Shown one piece after another: positions 7,153 through 8,699 of a stretch of 8,699 nt of DNA. How positions within the stretch are numbered: the first letter of the stretch is position 1; the number at the start of each line of letters is the position of its first letter. The DNA comes from Lachnospiraceae bacterium (lineage in GTDB: Bacteria > Bacillota > Clostridia > Lachnospirales > Lachnospiraceae). The stretch lies in contig JAJPZP010000057.1 in NCBI GenBank assembly GCA_021204285.1, positions 1-8,699 of the forward strand, in the 5' to 3' direction. A model generated the notes under the pieces. The model had not been told where the DNA came from. It was given only the letters and a program-made list of their open reading frames with translations, and did not search any database. The position numbers and the translations under genes were made by a program.

Positions 7153-7184
7153 CCGGATGAAGGGAAAAAGACAGGCGTTTTTTT

Positions 7185-7188
7185 GGAG
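7185..7188 (+). promoter_or_regulatory. Ribosome binding site that fixes the codY start
   Basis: GGAG is 7 bases before the ATG at 7196. An in-frame ATG at 7157 would add 13 residues with no family support and lies directly after the terminator, so 7196 is preferred. Confidence 0.7.
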
Positions 7189-7195
7189 AAACAAA

Positions 7196-7978
7196 ATGAG
7201 TGTACAATTATTAGACAAAACAAGGAAGATCAACAAACTCCTCCACAATAACAGTTCAGGCAAGGTGGTGTTCAACGATATCTGCAGTGTGTTGTCAGAC
7301 ATTTTGAAGTCCAATGTGCTGGTGATCAGCAAGAAGGGTAAGGTTCTGGGAATCAGCCACTGTAAGGGTGTTGAGGAAATTCACGAGCTGATTGTGGATC
7401 AGGTGGGCGGCATGATTGATCCGCTGTTGAACGAGCGGCTGCTCGGAATTTTGTCTACGAAGGAGAATGTCAATCTCCAGACACTGGGTTTTATGGTGGA
7501 AAATATCCGCCGTTGCCATGCACTCGTGACGCCGATTATCATCGCGGGAGAACGCCTGGGAACGCTGTTCCTGTACAAATATGATGATGACTACGAGATT
7601 GATGATATTATCCTGAGTGAGTATGGGACGACGGTGGTCGGCCTGGAAATGATGCGTTCCGTTCACGAGGAGAATGAGGAGGAGATTCGCAGGCAGCATA
7701 TTGTGCAGTCGGCGATCAGTACGCTTTCTGTGACGGAGCTGGAGGCCATCATTCTGATTTTCCGTGAAATGAAGGGCAGCGAGTGTACGCTCGTCGCGAG
7801 CCGCATTGCGGATGAAGCCGGCATTACCCGCTCCGTGATTGTCAACGCATTGCGCAAGTTTGAGAGCGCCGGCGTGATTGAGACCCGCTCTTCCGGAATG
7901 AAGGGGACAAAGATCAAGGTGCTGAACGATTCTGTTTTCGAGGAGCTTGAGAAAATCGAGCAAAAAAATTCACACTGA
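7196..7978 (+). CDS. codY: Global transcriptional regulator CodY
   Basis: A 260-residue cytoplasmic DNA-binding protein, the normal CodY length. Family role: when branched-chain amino acids (and GTP in many species) are plentiful, CodY represses nutrient-acquisition, amino-acid synthesis, motility and often competence genes. Seen: start MSVQLLDKTRKINKLLHNNS; N-terminal GAF effector domain to about residue 155, with VLVISKKGKVLG (41-52), VENIRRC (101-107), VTPIIIAGERLGTLFLYK (111-128) and LSEYGTTVVGLEMMRS (140-155); a linker helix; then the winged helix-turn-helix with ASRIADEAGITRSVIVNALRKFESAGVIE (201-229) and GMKGTKIKVLN (234-244), which is nearly invariant in the family. In B. subtilis trmFO, codV, clpQ and clpY lie between topA and codY; here they are adjacent. 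A terminator precedes it, and a candidate promoter and CodY box lie upstream. Confidence 0.97.
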   Translation: MSVQLLDKTRKINKLLHNNSSGKVVFNDICSVLSDILKSNVLVISKKGKVLGISHCKGVEEIHELIVDQVGGMIDPLLNERLLGILSTKENVNLQTLGFMVENIRRCHALVTPIIIAGERLGTLFLYKYDDDYEIDDIILSEYGTTVVGLEMMRSVHEENEEEIRRQHIVQSAISTLSVTELEAIILIFREMKGSECTLVASRIADEAGITRSVIVNALRKFESAGVIETRSSGMKGTKIKVLNDSVFEELEKIEQKNSH

Positions 7979-8011
7979 TAAAAGGAACTTAAAAAAAATC
8001 TAAAATACCCA

Positions 8012-8040
8012 TTGACAATTTCAGGGAACTGTACTAATAT
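8012..8040 (+). promoter_or_regulatory. Sigma-A promoter of groESL
   Basis: A perfect TTGACA -35 (8012-8017), a 17-base spacer and TAATAT -10 (8035-8040). The start would be near 8047, just before CIRCE. This is the strongest promoter match in the window. Confidence 0.88.
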
Positions 8041-8052
8041 ATGTTCCAGAAG

Positions 8053-8396
<344 letters not shown>

Positions 8397-8409
8397 AGAG
8401 AGCAGAATC

Positions 8410-8415
8410 AGGAGG
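8410..8415 (+). promoter_or_regulatory. Ribosome binding site of groEL
   Basis: AGGAGG is 9 bases before the groEL ATG at 8425, in the 28-base groES-groEL gap. Confidence 0.75.
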
Positions 8416-8418
8416 TAA

Positions 8419-8699
<281 letters not shown>

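Noticed and set aside
7295..7963. A 222-codon open frame on the - strand opposite codY
   Set aside because: It covers the invariant CodY domains and shows no own motif or ribosome binding site.
8016..8030. CodY-box-like sequence inside the groESL promoter spacer
   Set aside because: It matches at only about 10 of 15 positions, within chance expectation.
8025..8047. GGAAC-N13-GTTCC dyad across the groESL -10 region
   Set aside because: Five-base arms are too short to be meaningful. The spacing does not fit a LexA (GAAC-N4-GTTC) site, and CIRCE already explains the regulation.

Overview
The window looks like a core-genome segment from a Clostridia-type Firmicute, most likely Lachnospiraceae. 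This rests on the gene order comM(yifB)-dprA-topA-codY, a CodY regulator, a DegV fatty-acid-binding protein, a perfect CIRCE operator before groESL, strong GGAGG-type ribosome binding sites, and intrinsic terminators. All genes lie on the + strand. I see no tRNA or rRNA gene, CRISPR array, insertion sequence or prophage, and no gene-free gap over 300 bases.

Layout. (1) 52-2463: a DegV-family protein, then 21 bases later a PutP-type sodium/solute symporter, closed by a strong palindromic terminator at 2502-2526. (2) 2539-5155: a promoter, then comM and dprA two bases apart, probably one DNA-uptake/recombination operon. dprA is interrupted by an in-frame TAG at 4904-4906. The same frame then continues through a recognisable DprA winged-helix domain and ends inside topA. 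(3) 4917-7152: topA (type IA topoisomerase I), with a good sigma-A-type promoter lying inside the dprA winged-helix region, ending at a hairpin terminator. (4) 7196-7978: codY, very close behind that terminator, with a possible promoter and a possible CodY box just upstream. (5) 8012-8699: a consensus promoter, a perfect CIRCE (HrcA operator), groES, and the first 91 codons of groEL, cut by the window end.

How the parts work together. comM, dprA and topA handle DNA: branch migration, ssDNA/RecA loading during transformation, and supercoiling. CodY links branched-chain amino-acid and GTP status to transcription. GroES and GroEL are the heat-shock chaperonin under HrcA control. I did not find an undescribed system. 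The observation most worth following is the amber-split dprA, together with the promoter and long out-of-frame topA overlap in the same stretch. Next is the unusual arrangement of promoter, terminator and possible CodY box before codY.
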